A DNA stretch of 64,000 nt. Origin: an uncultured Marinobacter sp. (GTDB lineage: Bacteria > Pseudomonadota > Gammaproteobacteria > Pseudomonadales > Oleiphilaceae). Made by a program: the position numbers and the translations under genes. The stretch is taken from NCBI RefSeq assembly GCF_947259545.1, contig NZ_CAMYMK010000008.1:62001-126000 (forward strand), in the 5' to 3' direction. Within the stretch, counting starts at the first letter, position 1; each line of letters opens with the position of its first letter. The notes under the pieces were generated by a model. That model was given only the letters and a program-made list of their open reading frames with translations. It made no database searches and was not told the origin of the DNA. Of this stretch, positions 54,281-64,000 are shown one piece after another.

Positions 54281-54372
54281 ATTTCGCTTTGGGCATCGCC
54301 CCAAACGAGGCGCGTATTTTCAGTATTTGGGCGCTTCCTGTCAAGGCTTGAAGCCCGTTTTTTCCTGAAAAG

Positions 54373-55464
54373 TTACACGTTGAAGCGGAAGTGGATGACG
54401 TCGCCGTCCTGGACGATGTATTCCTTGCCTTCCAGGCGCCATTTGCCGGCCTCTTTGGCACCGGCTTCGCCGTTGTATTGCACGAAGTCGTCGTAGCTGA
54501 CCACTTCGGCGCGAATGAAGCCTCGCTCGAAGTCGGTGTGGATGACTCCGGCCGCCTGAGGGGCCGTAGCACCGATTTTAACGGTCCAGGCGCGGACTTC
54601 CTTAACACCGGCGGTAAAGTAGGTCTGCAGGCCCAGGAGGCTGTATCCGGCGCGAATTACGCGGTCCAGGCCGGGCTCTTCCATGCCCATCTCGTCGAGG
54701 AACATGGCTTTCTCATCGTCTTCCAGTTCGGAGATCTCGGCTTCCAGTTTGTTGCAGATGGGTACCACCACGGCGTTTTCCGAAGCGGCGATTTCCCGGA
54801 CGGTATCCAGGTGCGGGTTGTTCTCGAAGCCGTCCTCATTGACGTTGGCGATGTACATGGTCGGCTTGACGGTCAGCAGGCACAGTTCCCGGACCAGGGC
54901 CATCTGGTCTTTGTCCAGGTTCATGCTGCGCACGGGCTTGCCTTCGTTCAGTACCGGCAGCAGTTTTTCGAACATCTCCAGCTGGGCCTTGGCTTCCTTG
55001 TCACCGCTCTTGGCCACGCGCTGAACGCGTTTGATGGCCTTTTCGACGGTTTCCAGGTCGGCCAGGGCCAGCTCGGTGTTGATGACGTCGATGTCGGAGG
55101 CCGGATCAATCTTGTTGGCCACGTGGATGACGTTGCCGTCCTCGAAGCAGCGCACGACGTGGGCGATGGCGTCAGTCTGGCGGATGTTGGCCAGGAATTG
55201 GTTGCCCAGGCCTTCGCCCTTGGAGGCACCAGCGACCAAGCCCGCGATGTCCACAAACTCCATGGTTGTGGGTACCACCCGCTCCGGCTTGACGATGTCG
55301 GCCAGCTTGGTGAGGCGGGGGTCGGGCATGGCGACGACACCGGCATTGGGCTCGATGGTGCAGAACGGGAAGTTTTCCGCGCCAATGCCTGATTTGGTCA
55401 GTGCGTTGAACAGGGTGGATTTGCCGACGTTGGGAAGGCCGACGATGCCGCAGTTAAATCCCAT
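54373..55464 (-). CDS. ychF: Ribosome-binding ATPase YchF
   Basis: YchF/OLA1 is an Obg-related P-loop ATPase that binds ribosomes. The 363-residue protein has the G1 motif [15 protein letters not shown]3 [16 protein letters not shown], and NVNE in place of the NKxD guanine motif, which explains its ATP preference. A C-terminal TGS domain ends [13 protein letters not shown]. It follows pth in the rplY-pth-ychF order common in gammaproteobacteria. Confidence 0.97.
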   Translation of the reverse strand: MGFNCGIVGLPNVGKSTLFNALTKSGIGAENFPFCTIEPNAGVVAMPDPRLTKLADIVKPERVVPTTMEFVDIAGLVAGASKGEGLGNQFLANIRQTDAIAHVVRCFEDGNVIHVANKIDPASDIDVINTELALADLETVEKAIKRVQRVAKSGDKEAKAQLEMFEKLLPVLNEGKPVRSMNLDKDQMALVRELCLLTVKPTMYIANVNEDGFENNPHLDTVREIAASENAVVVPICNKLEAEISELEDDEKAMFLDEMGMEEPGLDRVIRAGYSLLGLQTYFTAGVKEVRAWTVKIGATAPQAAGVIHTDFERGFIRAEVVSYDDFVQYNGEAGAKEAGKWRLEGKEYIVQDGDVIHFRFNV

Positions 55465-55541
55465 GGAATGCCTCTGCTGGTGCTGGAAAATTTGGGCGGA
55501 TTATACCGGTGTATGGTGGCGTAAGCGAGTAAGGGGATGTG

Positions 55542-56132
55542 TCAGGGGGTTGGCTTGAAACTGTGCAGACGGTTCATGGCGGCGGGGAGTTTGCCGTTTG
55601 CGGCGTCTGGCAGTACGCGCATGATTTCGTCGATCACGGCGTTCAGCTCTTCGGTTTCCCGTTTGCCAAGGCGGCCGAGTACGTAGCCGGTCACTTTGCG
55701 GCTGTCGCCAGGGTGGCCAATGCCGACTCGCAGTCTCAGGAAGTCGTTACTGCCGAGGTGGGCGATGGTATCCCGCAGACCGTTATGTCCGCCGTGTCCG
55801 CCGCCTTTCTTGAGCTTGGCGGTGCCGGGAGGAATGTCGAGCTCGTCGTGGGCGACCAGGATCTGTTGGGGCTGAATCTTGAAGAAATCCGCCAGTGCCT
55901 TGATAGACAGGCCGCTGCGGTTCATAAAGGTGGTGGGATTCAGCAAGTGCAGGTCGAGACCCTGCCACTGGATACGGGCGTAAAGCCCGTGATATTTACG
56001 TTCGGGGCGGAGCGTCTGGCCCGCAGCGCGGGCCAGAGCTTCGACGAACAGGGCGCCGGCGTTATGGCGGGTATTCTCGTAGTCAGCGCCGGGATTTCCC
56101 AGACCAACCACCATGAGGATATCCTGTGCCAT
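55542..56132 (-). CDS. pth: Peptidyl-tRNA hydrolase
   Basis: Pth releases peptides from prematurely dropped peptidyl-tRNAs. The 196-residue product has [18 protein letters not shown] with the catalytic histidine, PTTFMNRSG and [21 protein letters not shown]. It begins 30 bases after rplY and is probably co-transcribed with it. Confidence 0.97.
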   Translation of the reverse strand: MAQDILMVVGLGNPGADYENTRHNAGALFVEALARAAGQTLRPERKYHGLYARIQWQGLDLHLLNPTTFMNRSGLSIKALADFFKIQPQQILVAHDELDIPPGTAKLKKGGGHGGHNGLRDTIAHLGSNDFLRLRVGIGHPGDSRKVTGYVLGRLGKRETEELNAVIDEIMRVLPDAANGKLPAAMNRLHSFKPTP

Positions 56133-56162
56133 CCGCCGTTGCCCTCGTTAGTGCAGGAGTGA

Positions 56163-56807
56163 TTACTCCTTGCTTTCGCCTTCTTCGCCTTCTTCACCTT
56201 CTTCGGCGTCATCAACCTTGGCACCGCGCGGCTTGTGGATAGCCACTACAGGCAGGTCGTGATCTTCACCCTGGAGCAGGGCAGCAACACGAACGCCTTT
56301 CGGCAGTTTCAGGTCGCTGAGGTGGACAACCTTGTCCATGTCCACTTCAGCCATATCGACTTCGATGAACTCGGGCAGGTTCTGCGGCAGACAGATCACT
56401 TCCACTTCGGTGATCTGGTGGTTGGCAACGCCGCCCTGAAGCTTGATAGCCGGTGCGCTGTCTTCGTTGAGGAAGTGCAGCGGAACGTTAACGTGGATTT
56501 CGTGATCCTTGTCAACGCGCAGGAAGTCGGCGTGGGTCAGCAGCGGCTTGTACGGGTGACGCTGCAGATCCTTCAGGATCACACTCTCCTTCTTGCCATC
56601 GAGTTCGATGGTCAGAACGTGAGAGAAGAAGGCCTCGTTCTCCAGAGCTTTTTTCAGCTCGTTGTGCCAGATGGAGATCGGAGTGGCTTCCTTGTTACCA
56701 CCGTAAACGATGGCCGGGATTTTACGTTCCTCACGACGCAGGCGGCGGCTCGCACCTCTCCCCTGATCGCCACGAGGAAATGCTTCGATAACAAATTCCT
56801 GGGACAT
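56163..56807 (-). CDS. rplY: 50S ribosomal protein L25 (Ctc form)
   Basis: bL25 binds 5S rRNA. This is the long form of 214 residues with an N-terminal L25 domain (EAFPRGDQGRGASRRLRREE) and a C-terminal TL5-type domain, ending in an acidic tail rich in Glu and Gly. The start at 56807 (MSQEFVIEAFPR) has a TGAGGT site; an earlier in-frame ATG lies at 56828. Confidence 0.95.
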   Translation of the reverse strand: MSQEFVIEAFPRGDQGRGASRRLRREERKIPAIVYGGNKEATPISIWHNELKKALENEAFFSHVLTIELDGKKESVILKDLQRHPYKPLLTHADFLRVDKDHEIHVNVPLHFLNEDSAPAIKLQGGVANHQITEVEVICLPQNLPEFIEVDMAEVDMDKVVHLSDLKLPKGVRVAALLQGEDHDLPVVAIHKPRGAKVDDAEEGEEGEEGESKE

Positions 56808-56902
56808 GATATGTACCTCAATCGTCACCTGAACTGCCCGCGACCAGGCGTGTGAACAGGTGATGTTTCTGAATAGCCGTTGAAACTTTTCTCCGGCTGA
56901 CT

Positions 56903-56936
56903 AAAAGAGTCGGGAGCCTTGCAGGGCTCCCGACTC
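56903..56936 (-). terminator. Terminator after prs
   Basis: On the minus strand GAGTCGGGAGCC pairs with GGCTCCCGACTC around a short loop, followed by TTTT. It separates prs from rplY. Confidence 0.85.
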
Positions 56937-56997
56937 AAATGCTTTTTCAGCGTATTGTAACCGGCTGAATGGCCTGAATATCTCCGGATTTTCCGGG

Positions 56998-57948
56998 TCA
57001 GGCGTTCTCGAACATGGCGCTGATGGACTCTTCGTTGCTCACGCGACGAATGGACTCCGCGAGCAGACCTGCCATTCCGAGGGTGCGGATTCTATCACAA
57101 TTCCTTGCTTTGTCACCCAGCGGGATCGTGTCGCAGACAATCAGCTCGTCCAGTTGGGAGGCATTGATGTTTTCAATGGCCGGGCCCGAGAGAACGGGGT
57201 GGGTGATGTAGGCAACCACTTTCGCTGCGCCATGCTCTTTCAGGGCGTTGGCGGCCTTGCACAAAGTGCCGGCGGTGTCGATGATGTCGTCCACTAGGAT
57301 ACAGGTCTTGTCTTTCACATCACCAATGATGTGCATGACCTGAGAGACGTTGGCCTTCGGACGACGCTTGTCGATGATGGCCAGGTCGGCGTCGTCCAGT
57401 CGCTTGGCGACCGCACGGGCGCGTACAACACCACCAACGTCCGGGGAGACAACAACAAAGTTTTCGAAGCGCTGCTTCTCGATGTCTTCCAGCATGACTG
57501 GAGTGGCGTAGATGTTGTCTACCGGGATATCGAAGAAGCCCTGAATCTGGTCTGCGTGCAGGTCCACGGTCAGTACACGATCCACGCCGATGCTGGAGAT
57601 CATGTCGGCCACGACCTTGGCGCTGATAGCTACCCGCGTTGAGCGAACGCGACGATCCTGGCGGGCGTACCCGTAATAGGGAATGACCGCGGTGATGCGT
57701 GTTGCGGAGGCACGGCGAAGTGCGTCGGCCATCACGATCAGTTCCATCAGGTTGTCGTTGGTGGGGTAGCAGGTGGGCTGGATGATGAAGACATCATGGC
57801 CCCGGACATTCTCATCGATCTCAACGGTGGTTTCACCATCGCTGAATCGGCCTACAGTGGCCTGACCCATGGGGATGTGGAGTTTCTGGGCAATAGCTTT
57901 GGCAAGGTCTGGATTGGCGTTGCCAGCGAAAATCATCAGTTTGGACAC
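56998..57948 (-). CDS. prs: Ribose-phosphate pyrophosphokinase
   Basis: Prs makes PRPP from ribose 5-phosphate and ATP for nucleotide, His and Trp synthesis. I choose the GTG at 57948 with an AAGGA site 8 bases before it, giving [19 protein letters not shown] and 316 residues, the usual length. A longer in-frame reading continues through tRNA-Gln and is spurious. PRPP-loop [19 protein letters not shown] and the flexible loop [10 protein letters not shown] are intact. Confidence 0.96.
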   Translation of the reverse strand: MSKLMIFAGNANPDLAKAIAQKLHIPMGQATVGRFSDGETTVEIDENVRGHDVFIIQPTCYPTNDNLMELIVMADALRRASATRITAVIPYYGYARQDRRVRSTRVAISAKVVADMISSIGVDRVLTVDLHADQIQGFFDIPVDNIYATPVMLEDIEKQRFENFVVVSPDVGGVVRARAVAKRLDDADLAIIDKRRPKANVSQVMHIIGDVKDKTCILVDDIIDTAGTLCKAANALKEHGAAKVVAYITHPVLSGPAIENINASQLDELIVCDTIPLGDKARNCDRIRTLGMAGLLAESIRRVSNEESISAMFENA

Positions 57949-58000
57949 GACGGCATCCTTCACGGTATCGGCGTTTGATTCAGAAGAAGCAGGAGAAAGG

Positions 58001-58075
58001 TGGCTGGGGTGGCAGGATTCGAACCTGCGCATGACGGGATCAAAACCCGTTGCCTTACCACTTGGCGACACCCCA
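58001..58075 (-). tRNA. tRNA-Gln (anticodon TTG)
   Basis: The minus strand begins TGGGGTGTCGCCAAGTGG and ends CACCCCAGCCA with encoded CCA. The anticodon loop in GGGTTTTGATCCC gives TTG, decoding CAA. It lies between ispE and prs on the same strand, the same place as in Pseudomonas. Confidence 0.95.
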
Positions 58076-58094
58076 GTATCGTGCTTTTTTGGCA

Positions 58095-58985
58095 TCATTT
58101 TAGCTCTGTCAGCTTTGTGTGAAGCGGTGACACGTTCACCCCTTGAGCGACGAACCCCGTGATGCCGGAGGGTTTGCTTTCCCAGATAATCCGGGCTGCG
58201 GATTCTGTCGGGAAACGTCCAAAAATGCAAGCCCCGGTTCCGGTTAATCTTGCAGGTCCGAATTGTGAAAGCCATTCCAGGCTCTGATTAACCTCTGGAT
58301 ACAGTTTGCGAACTACATCCTCACAGTCGTTTCGGTACCTCGAGGCGTCTCCCTCAAAAGCGGGCGCTATTTTGATTCTAGGGGTGTTCCTTGTCAACCC
58401 TTGCTCGGAAAAAATCTTTCGTGTGTTTATATCGCAGGCGGGTTTAAGAACCAAAAACCAGTCTTCGGGTGGGTTGGCCGGGGTCAGTTTTTCACCCACA
58501 CCTTCGCCCCAGGCGGCGTGACCGCGAACAAATACCGGTACGTCCGCGCCCAGTTGCAGGCCCAGTTCGGCGAGGTGGTCGAGCGTCAGCCCCAGTTGCC
58601 AGTAATGGTTGAGGCCCAGCAGCACGGTGGCTGCATTGGAGCTGCCACCGCCAAGGCCGCCGCCCATGGGCAGGCGTTTGTCCACGGACAGGGTGATGCC
58701 AGGCAGCTTCTCGTCCCGCGTGCCGGCCAGCAGGCGTGCGGCCCGGAGGATCAGGTTGTCGTCATCTGCGACGCCGGGTATTGAAGGCTCAAGGTGGATG
58801 TCATGATCGCCATCCCTCGCTGGCCGGAAGGTAATGTCGTCGCCGTAGTCGAGGAACTGGAACAGCGTCTGCAGCTCGTGATAACCGTCTGGCCTGCGCC
58901 CCACAATATGCAGGCAAAGATTGAGCTTCGCAGGGGAGGGAAGGGTAAAGGCGTTCACCGGGTCGGATCCGTTGTCTCGTTCCAT
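58095..58985 (-). CDS. ispE: 4-diphosphocytidyl-2-C-methyl-D-erythritol kinase
   Basis: IspE phosphorylates CDP-methylerythritol in the MEP isoprenoid pathway. The 296-residue GHMP kinase has [15 protein letters not shown] at the N-terminus and the ATP loop [16 protein letters not shown]. Its start overlaps the end of lolB by about 31 bases. The C-terminal tail ends [13 protein letters not shown]. Confidence 0.96.
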   Translation of the reverse strand: MERDNGSDPVNAFTLPSPAKLNLCLHIVGRRPDGYHELQTLFQFLDYGDDITFRPARDGDHDIHLEPSIPGVADDDNLILRAARLLAGTRDEKLPGITLSVDKRLPMGGGLGGGSSNAATVLLGLNHYWQLGLTLDHLAELGLQLGADVPVFVRGHAAWGEGVGEKLTPANPPEDWFLVLKPACDINTRKIFSEQGLTRNTPRIKIAPAFEGDASRYRNDCEDVVRKLYPEVNQSLEWLSQFGPARLTGTGACIFGRFPTESAARIIWESKPSGITGFVAQGVNVSPLHTKLTELK

Positions 58986-59602
58986 TGGACGACAACCACT
59001 CTGACTCGCTTGTCTTCCTTTACTGCGGTTATGCGTGCTGGCAGTGGGGGGTACCCAGCTATAAACGGTTGCCAGCGGTCGTAGCGGATTTCCCAGCCCT
59101 GTTGGCGAATCATGGCCAGTTGGTTTTCGTCGTTAAACAGCAGGCGGAAATCGCCGTCGGGTCCGGGCAGTCCGCGAATCCACCACACCAGGCTGTTGAG
59201 TGGAAGCTGCCAGCCCGTGGCCGCCGCAATCAGGGCTTCCGGGTCCCCTGAGCGATAGGTCTCGCCATCGGGCAGGGTCAGCGAGATAAAACCGGGCACG
59301 CCCTGTAGGCTGGTTCGGCCCATGCCTAGGAAGGATGACGACAACTCCAGGTCATAGGCGTCCCGTTTCTGGATCCAGTGGTTGATAATGGCTGTGCCGC
59401 TGTCGGAAGGCTGTTTCACGGCGAGTTTGCCGCTCAACTCCCAGGAATGGAAAGCTTTAAGGCGCTCGCTACGCTCGCTCCAGTCGGCAGGCGGTTGGTC
59501 GGTGAGGCCCTCTGGCAGAGGTTCCAGCTGAATGGAGGTGCAGGCACCGAGCATCAGGGCGCAAGCGCCTGCCAGCAAGAGTTTTGGGCTGGGCAAATTC
59601 AA
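58955..59602 (-). CDS. lolB: Outer-membrane lipoprotein LolB
   Basis: LolB receives lipoproteins from LolA and inserts them into the outer membrane. The 215-residue product has a lipobox LGAC (cysteine 20) and the family body with [19 protein letters not shown] and [19 protein letters not shown]. It overlaps the start of ispE downstream and the end of the TPR gene upstream (ATGA). Confidence 0.94.
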   Translation of the reverse strand: MNLPSPKLLLAGACALMLGACTSIQLEPLPEGLTDQPPADWSERSERLKAFHSWELSGKLAVKQPSDSGTAIINHWIQKRDAYDLELSSSFLGMGRTSLQGVPGFISLTLPDGETYRSGDPEALIAAATGWQLPLNSLVWWIRGLPGPDGDFRLLFNDENQLAMIRQQGWEIRYDRWQPFIAGYPPLPARITAVKEDKRVRVVVVQWNETTDPTR

Positions 59603-61353
59603 GGGGCCTGTTCTCCTGTCAGCCGTTCGATGGTTTCAATGAGAATGGGGTGGTCCGGGTCTGCGTCTATGCCTTCCTTCCAGATGACTCTTGCCTGGTT
59701 TCGGGCACCGGTGGCCCACAGGACCTCGCCATAGTGTGCGGACACTTCCGGGTCAGGGTAGGCGGCCCAGGCTTTCGACAGGTAAGCCAGCGCCTCCTGC
59801 TGTTGTCCCTGGAGGTAGAGCACCCAGCCCATACTGTCCAGGATTGCGGGGTTCTCAGGATCCAGGGCCAGGGCACGCTCTATGTACGTTCGTGCTTCAT
59901 CCAGGCGGTCGCGGTGGGAGGTGAGAATGTAGCCCAAGGCGTTCAGGGCCACGGCATTCTCCGGGTCCTCTTCGACAATCTGTCGCAGGTCCTCTTCTGC
60001 CTGCTGTGTCGAGCCCGTGCCATCGAACAGCATGGCGCGAGCGTAGCGAATCCGGATGTTGTTCGGGAATGACTGCAGCGCCTCGGTGGCCGCGTCCAGG
60101 GCGGCTTTTTCCTCTCCCTGGTCGATCAGCAGGTTCACTTCCAGCAGCCAGAAGTTTTCTGCCTGATTCGGGTTGGCCTCGCGCAGATTGCGGATGTCGG
60201 TCAACGCTGTATCCAGTTCGCCCTGTTCGGCGAGGAGGGCGCTGGCCCTGGCCAGGGCGGGAAAATAATAGTTGCCTTCCTCTACGCTGCGATAATAACC
60301 GATAGCCTGCTCAGGGTTATTCTCTTCGTCCGCTATCCGGCCGAGGTAGTAATGGGCTTCATTGGTATGGTGTCCCTGCTGGACCAGGCGGGTAAGGTCC
60401 TGCCTGGCCAGGTCGGTCTGGCCATTTTCCAGGGCGACCAGGGCGTGGGACAGGCGCAGCCCCGGGGTGTTGGGAAAGCGCCGCATCAGTCGGTCGAATT
60501 CATCCTGGGCGGCCTGGAGCTCTCCTTCGCCAATCAACATGCGACCGTAAAGGGTGCCCATCTGACGGTTGGTCGGGAAGCGGCGGGTATTCACCAGCAA
60601 ATAATCCAGGGCTTCACGGCGTTTGCCTAACTGGTATAGCAGATCGCCCTTGAGGACGATGGCGGGCTGGAACGTCGGATTATCTTCCAGGAGCGCGTCG
60701 ATTCTTTCCAGGGCCTCGTTGGATTTGCCGGTTACCTTGAGAAGCAGGGCCGTGCTGTAATTGAGTTCCGGTGTTTCCGGGTGACGTTCGGCCATTTTTT
60801 TATAGAGGCCGAGCAATTCCTGTTGCTGCTCGGGTGGCAGGTTGCCGGCCATAGCAGCAAGGCTGTCGAAGTCGGCGTCGCCGCCCAGGTCCATGATCCG
60901 TTCCATATGGTTCAGGGCGGATTGCAGGTCGTTGCTTCTGACCGCCTGGATGGCTGAAACCCGGTGTGCCTGAAGGTTGTCCGGGTCTACTTCCAGCAAC
61001 AGGCTGGCGAGCTGTTGCTGGGCGTTGTCACCGTTAAGGGACTGTGCGATGCGCATGGCCCGCTCAATGACTGCTTTGTCACGGGATTGTTTGGCGGCAT
61101 TCAGGTAATTCACCAGGGTCACGTCATAGCGGCCCCGCTGGGCGGCGATCTCGGCAGACAACAGCAGGTAGAGTACTTCCGGCTCGAAATCGGCGTACTG
61201 GATTTCGCCTTCCCCGGAACTGGTCGGGGTATCCCCGGTGGATGCCTGTTCTCCGGTATCGGCTGAGTCGTCCGGTGTTCCGGTCAGTGAGGCACAGCCA
61301 GTGAGTGACAGCCCAAGAAGGCAGGAAAGCAACAACGGTGCGGATCTATGCAT
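59599..61353 (-). CDS. TPR-repeat lipoprotein
   Basis: This 584-residue protein has a lipobox (LSLTGC) and at least nine tetratricopeptide-like repeats, for example NAVALNALGYILTSHRDRLD and NPAILDSMGWVLYLQGQQQE near the C-terminus. The same position next to hemA and lolB is held in Pseudomonas by a TPR protein (PA4667). It may scaffold envelope assembly. I use the ATG at 61353; an ATG at 61383 adds ten residues ahead of the signal peptide. Confidence 0.88.
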   Translation of the reverse strand: MHRSAPLLLSCLLGLSLTGCASLTGTPDDSADTGEQASTGDTPTSSGEGEIQYADFEPEVLYLLLSAEIAAQRGRYDVTLVNYLNAAKQSRDKAVIERAMRIAQSLNGDNAQQQLASLLLEVDPDNLQAHRVSAIQAVRSNDLQSALNHMERIMDLGGDADFDSLAAMAGNLPPEQQQELLGLYKKMAERHPETPELNYSTALLLKVTGKSNEALERIDALLEDNPTFQPAIVLKGDLLYQLGKRREALDYLLVNTRRFPTNRQMGTLYGRMLIGEGELQAAQDEFDRLMRRFPNTPGLRLSHALVALENGQTDLARQDLTRLVQQGHHTNEAHYYLGRIADEENNPEQAIGYYRSVEEGNYYFPALARASALLAEQGELDTALTDIRNLREANPNQAENFWLLEVNLLIDQGEEKAALDAATEALQSFPNNIRIRYARAMLFDGTGSTQQAEEDLRQIVEEDPENAVALNALGYILTSHRDRLDEARTYIERALALDPENPAILDSMGWVLYLQGQQQEALAYLSKAWAAYPDPEVSAHYGEVLWATGARNQARVIWKEGIDADPDHPILIETIERLTGEQAP

Positions 61354-61574
61354 GCAACATCCCGTATTCTGTATACAACGCATCTGGAACGGCCACCCCT
61401 AAGTGGGTATGTGACCATGCAGTGCCGAGGCTCTATGATGGCACAAGCATCTGATATTGCCCAACCTGTCAGCACTTCCCGAACTCTCTTGGGTTTTGGG
61501 TGGCGACTGGGGCGGCTGGTCGGTAAAATGTCGTCAATAGTCCGTACTCTGGCATAAGGTCACGCAAACCCGAA

Positions 61575-62861
61575 ATGGCTCTGGTTACGCTGGGAATCAA
61601 TCATCGCACCGCACCGGTCGAGCTGCGCGAGCGCGTCGCGTTCACGCCTGAGCGTATGGCGGAGGCTTTTGCCGAACTGCGTGCAATGTGCGGTGCCAGC
61701 GAGGCGGCGATCCTGTCTACCTGCAACCGTACCGAACTGTACATCGCCGGCGACGACAGCTGTGCGCCGGTGGTGCTGCGTTGGCTGGCCGGGTTCCATG
61801 ACCTGGACGCCGCCGAACTGGAAGAGGTGCTTTACCTCCACCGCGACGGCGATGCCGTGCGCCATATGATGCGGGTTGCTGCCGGCCTTGATTCCATGGT
61901 GCTGGGTGAGCCGCAGATACTGGGGCAGTTAAAGGATGCGTATGCGCTCTCCCGGGAGCACGGCGCCACCGGCACCTTCCTCTCGCGCCTTTTCGAGCAT
62001 ACCTTTTCCGTGGCCAAGCGGGTGCGCACCCAGACTGCCATTGGGGAGAACCCGGTATCGGTGGCCTACGCCGCAGTGAACATGGCGCATCATATCTTTG
62101 CGGATATGTCTCGCAACAAGGCGTTGCTGATTGGTGCCGGCAAGACCATTGAGCTTGTTGCCCGCCATCTTGCCGATGCCGGGGTAAAGGATTTCCTGGT
62201 TGCCAACCGTACACTGGAACGTGCCCAGGCACTGGCCGAGTCCCGGGGCGGCAAGGGCATCCTTCTGTCTGATATCCCGGAGCACCTGCAGGATGTGGAC
62301 ATTGTCATTTCGTCCACGGCCAGTCCGCTGCCCATTCTGGGCAAGGGCGCTGTCGAGCGGGCCCTGAAAAAGCGCAAGCATCGGCCCTATTTCATGGTGG
62401 ATATTGCCGTACCCAGGGATATTGAGCCGGAAGTGGCTTCCCTGGCGGATGTCTACCTGTACACTGTGGACGATCTGCGCCAGGTGATTGAAGAGAACAT
62501 CCGTTCCCGCGAGGGTGCCGCCCGGGAAGCGGAAAACCTGGTGACCGATGGTGTTCAGGATTTTCTGAGCCAGTTACGGGCACTGGATGCGGTATCCACG
62601 CTTAAACAGTTCCGGCAGCGCGCCGAGACCCTGCGTGATACCGAAACCGAGAAAGCGTTACGGGCCCTGCGCAACGGTGGTGACCCTGAAACCGTGTTGC
62701 GAAGTCTTGCCCGTGGCCTCACCAATAAATTCCTCCACGAACCCTCCATTCAGGTTCGCAAGGCAACAACCGAAGGTCGCAGTGAAGTGACCGAGTGGCT
62801 GAGGGAACTGCATCAACTTGATGCCCAGGACGACGACGCCACGACCCCGGAAAAACTATGA
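61575..62861 (+). CDS. hemA: Glutamyl-tRNA reductase
   Basis: HemA reduces glutamyl-tRNA to glutamate-1-semialdehyde, the first committed step of heme synthesis. The 428-residue protein has the catalytic cysteine in STCNRTELY, the tRNA/Glu region [17 protein letters not shown] and the NADPH fold [20 protein letters not shown]. It diverges from the TPR lipoprotein with a 221-base gap holding the two promoters. Its stop overlaps the prfA start (ATGA). Confidence 0.97.
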   Translation: MALVTLGINHRTAPVELRERVAFTPERMAEAFAELRAMCGASEAAILSTCNRTELYIAGDDSCAPVVLRWLAGFHDLDAAELEEVLYLHRDGDAVRHMMRVAAGLDSMVLGEPQILGQLKDAYALSREHGATGTFLSRLFEHTFSVAKRVRTQTAIGENPVSVAYAAVNMAHHIFADMSRNKALLIGAGKTIELVARHLADAGVKDFLVANRTLERAQALAESRGGKGILLSDIPEHLQDVDIVISSTASPLPILGKGAVERALKKRKHRPYFMVDIAVPRDIEPEVASLADVYLYTVDDLRQVIEENIRSREGAAREAENLVTDGVQDFLSQLRALDAVSTLKQFRQRAETLRDTETEKALRALRNGGDPETVLRSLARGLTNKFLHEPSIQVRKATTEGRSEVTEWLRELHQLDAQDDDATTPEKL

Positions 62862-63943
62862 AAGCATCTATCCAGAACCGCCTCGAGCAATTGTCAGATC
62901 GCTTCGAGGAAGTCAGTGCGTTACTGAGCGATTCCAGTGTTATTTCCAATCAGGACAAATTCCGCGACCTTTCCCGGGAGTTTGCCGAGATCGAGCCGAT
63001 TGTTCATTGCTTCCAGGCCTGGAAGAGTTCCCTGGCTGATATTGAGGAGGCCCGTGAGCTGGCTCGTGATGGTGATGCCGACATGCGGGAGATGGCCGAG
63101 GAAGAACTGACGCTGGCCGAGGGAAAAGCCGATGAGCTGGATGAAGAACTCCAGCGCCTGATGTTGCCGAAAGACCCCAACGACGGCAAGAACGTGTTTC
63201 TTGAAATTCGTGCCGGGACGGGGGGCGATGAAGCCGCCATTTTTGCCGGGGACCTTTTCCGCATGTACCTGCGCTACGCTGAGCGCCATCGCTGGCAAGT
63301 GGAAGTGATCAGTGAAAATGAGGGTGAGCACGGCGGCTATAAGGAAATGATTGCCCGGGTAGTAGGGGCTGGTGTGTATGGCGCCCTGAAATTCGAATCC
63401 GGGGCGCACCGTGTTCAGCGGGTACCGGAAACCGAGTCCCAGGGGCGCATCCATACCTCGGCCTGTACCGTGGCGGTGATACCTGAGGCGGACGAAGCGG
63501 AGGCGATCGAGATCAACAAGGCAGACCTGCGGGTGGACACCTTTCGTGCCTCCGGGGCCGGTGGTCAGCACGTTAACAAGACCGATTCAGCCATTCGCCT
63601 CACTCACCTGCCAACGGGAATCGTGGTGGAGTGCCAGGAAGAGCGTTCCCAGCACAAGAACCGCGCCAAGGCGATGAGCCTGCTGGCATCGCGACTGCAG
63701 AATGCCGAAACCGAGCGTCAGCAAAAATCGATGGCCGAAACCCGCAAGAGCCTGGTGGGCAGTGGCGACCGGTCCGAGCGTATTCGCACCTACAACTTCC
63801 CCCAGGGACGGGTGACTGATCACCGCATCAACCTGACGTTGTACAAGCTGGATGAAGTCATCTCCGGCGATCTCGATTCAGTGGTGGTTCCGCTACAACA
63901 GGAACACCAGGCTGAATTGCTTGCGTCCCTCTCCGATGAGTGA
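62858..63943 (+). CDS. prfA: Peptide chain release factor 1
   Basis: RF1 ends translation at UAA and UAG. The 361-residue protein has the PxT-type recognition loop ([18 protein letters not shown] region), the GGQ motif in [18 protein letters not shown] and the RNA-binding [13 protein letters not shown]. It lies between hemA and prmC as in most gammaproteobacteria. Confidence 0.97.
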   Translation: MKASIQNRLEQLSDRFEEVSALLSDSSVISNQDKFRDLSREFAEIEPIVHCFQAWKSSLADIEEARELARDGDADMREMAEEELTLAEGKADELDEELQRLMLPKDPNDGKNVFLEIRAGTGGDEAAIFAGDLFRMYLRYAERHRWQVEVISENEGEHGGYKEMIARVVGAGVYGALKFESGAHRVQRVPETESQGRIHTSACTVAVIPEADEAEAIEINKADLRVDTFRASGAGGQHVNKTDSAIRLTHLPTGIVVECQEERSQHKNRAKAMSLLASRLQNAETERQQKSMAETRKSLVGSGDRSERIRTYNFPQGRVTDHRINLTLYKLDEVISGDLDSVVVPLQQEHQAELLASLSDE

Positions 63944-64000
63944 GTCATCGCTTACTTGTGATGCCCTTCTGCGAAAAGGGACCATTACAATTGCGGGGGA
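63936..64000 (+). CDS. prmC: Start of release-factor glutamine methyltransferase PrmC (truncated by window edge)
   Basis: An ATG inside the last codons of prfA opens a frame reading [20 protein letters not shown] to the window end. Position after prfA and the N-terminal LTCDALLR-like sequence fit PrmC, which methylates the GGQ glutamine of release factors. Only about 21 residues are visible. Confidence 0.7.
   Translation, partial: MSESSLTCDALLRKGTITIAG

Noticed and set aside
57949-58275. N-terminal extension of prs
   Set aside because: The in-frame extension runs through tRNA-Gln; the GTG at 57948 has a good ribosome-binding site and gives the normal length.
1-64000. CRISPR arrays, rRNA operons, prophage
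   Set aside because: No regularly spaced direct repeats, rRNA sequence, integrase or phage structural genes are seen.

Overview
The window looks like a chromosomal segment of a Marinobacter-type marine gammaproteobacterium. The evidence is gene order and family content: three housekeeping blocks whose order is that of Pseudomonas and its relatives, a four-cysteine FNR/ANR regulator, RND/MMPL exporters and several diguanylate-cyclase and chemoreceptor genes. Base composition is GC-rich apart from one stretch near 50-54 kb. The genus is an inference; no 16S rRNA is present.

Layout. 1-4 kb: the end of a LON-domain gene, then a minus-strand operon of two membrane proteins with degenerate GGDEF domains joined by ATGA overlaps to a DedA-PAP2 fusion. 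4.2-14.2 kb: proA-nadD-rsfS-rlmH-mrdA-rodA-mltB-rlpA-dacA-ybeD-lipB, the cell-elongation and lipoylation cluster. 14.2-24.8 kb: an apparently active diguanylate cyclase, an ABC1 kinase, a YqaA protein, a chemoreceptor, glutaredoxin, a PPi-type phosphofructokinase, mpl, ubiX and an acyl-CoA dehydrogenase. 25-35.5 kb: a large lipoprotein, tRNA-Leu, then rnr-rlmB-rpsF-rpsR-(membrane protein)-rplI-dnaB-alr. 35.5-49 kb: a mixed region with an ANR-type regulator, fabB, DUF962, AraC, an RbgA/YlqF-type GTPase, a Spy-like protein, an MMPL exporter, a chemoreceptor, lipA and a MetY-type enzyme. 49-54.1 kb: a hendecad-repeat coiled-coil protein and an AT-richer accessory stretch (DUF2834, MOSC, TetR, PPOX flavoprotein, GGCT). 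54.2-64 kb: tRNA-Met, ychF-pth-rplY-prs-tRNA-Gln-ispE-lolB-TPR lipoprotein on the minus strand, diverging from hemA-prfA-prmC.

The most interesting non-coding signal is at 42,266-42,577. Two inverted copies of one element (64-nt core, 56 of 64 identical) are each enclosed by a long inverted repeat whose sequence differs between copies but still pairs. Read in the sense orientation, each core forms two small hairpins that present an ANGGAN hexaloop closed by C-G, the recognition signature of CsrA/RsmA proteins. I propose a dispersed structured repeat that may act as an RsmA/CsrA-binding RNA module; this is an inference. A second candidate system is the coupled operon of two degenerate GGDEF proteins and a DedA-PAP2 fusion at 548-4013.
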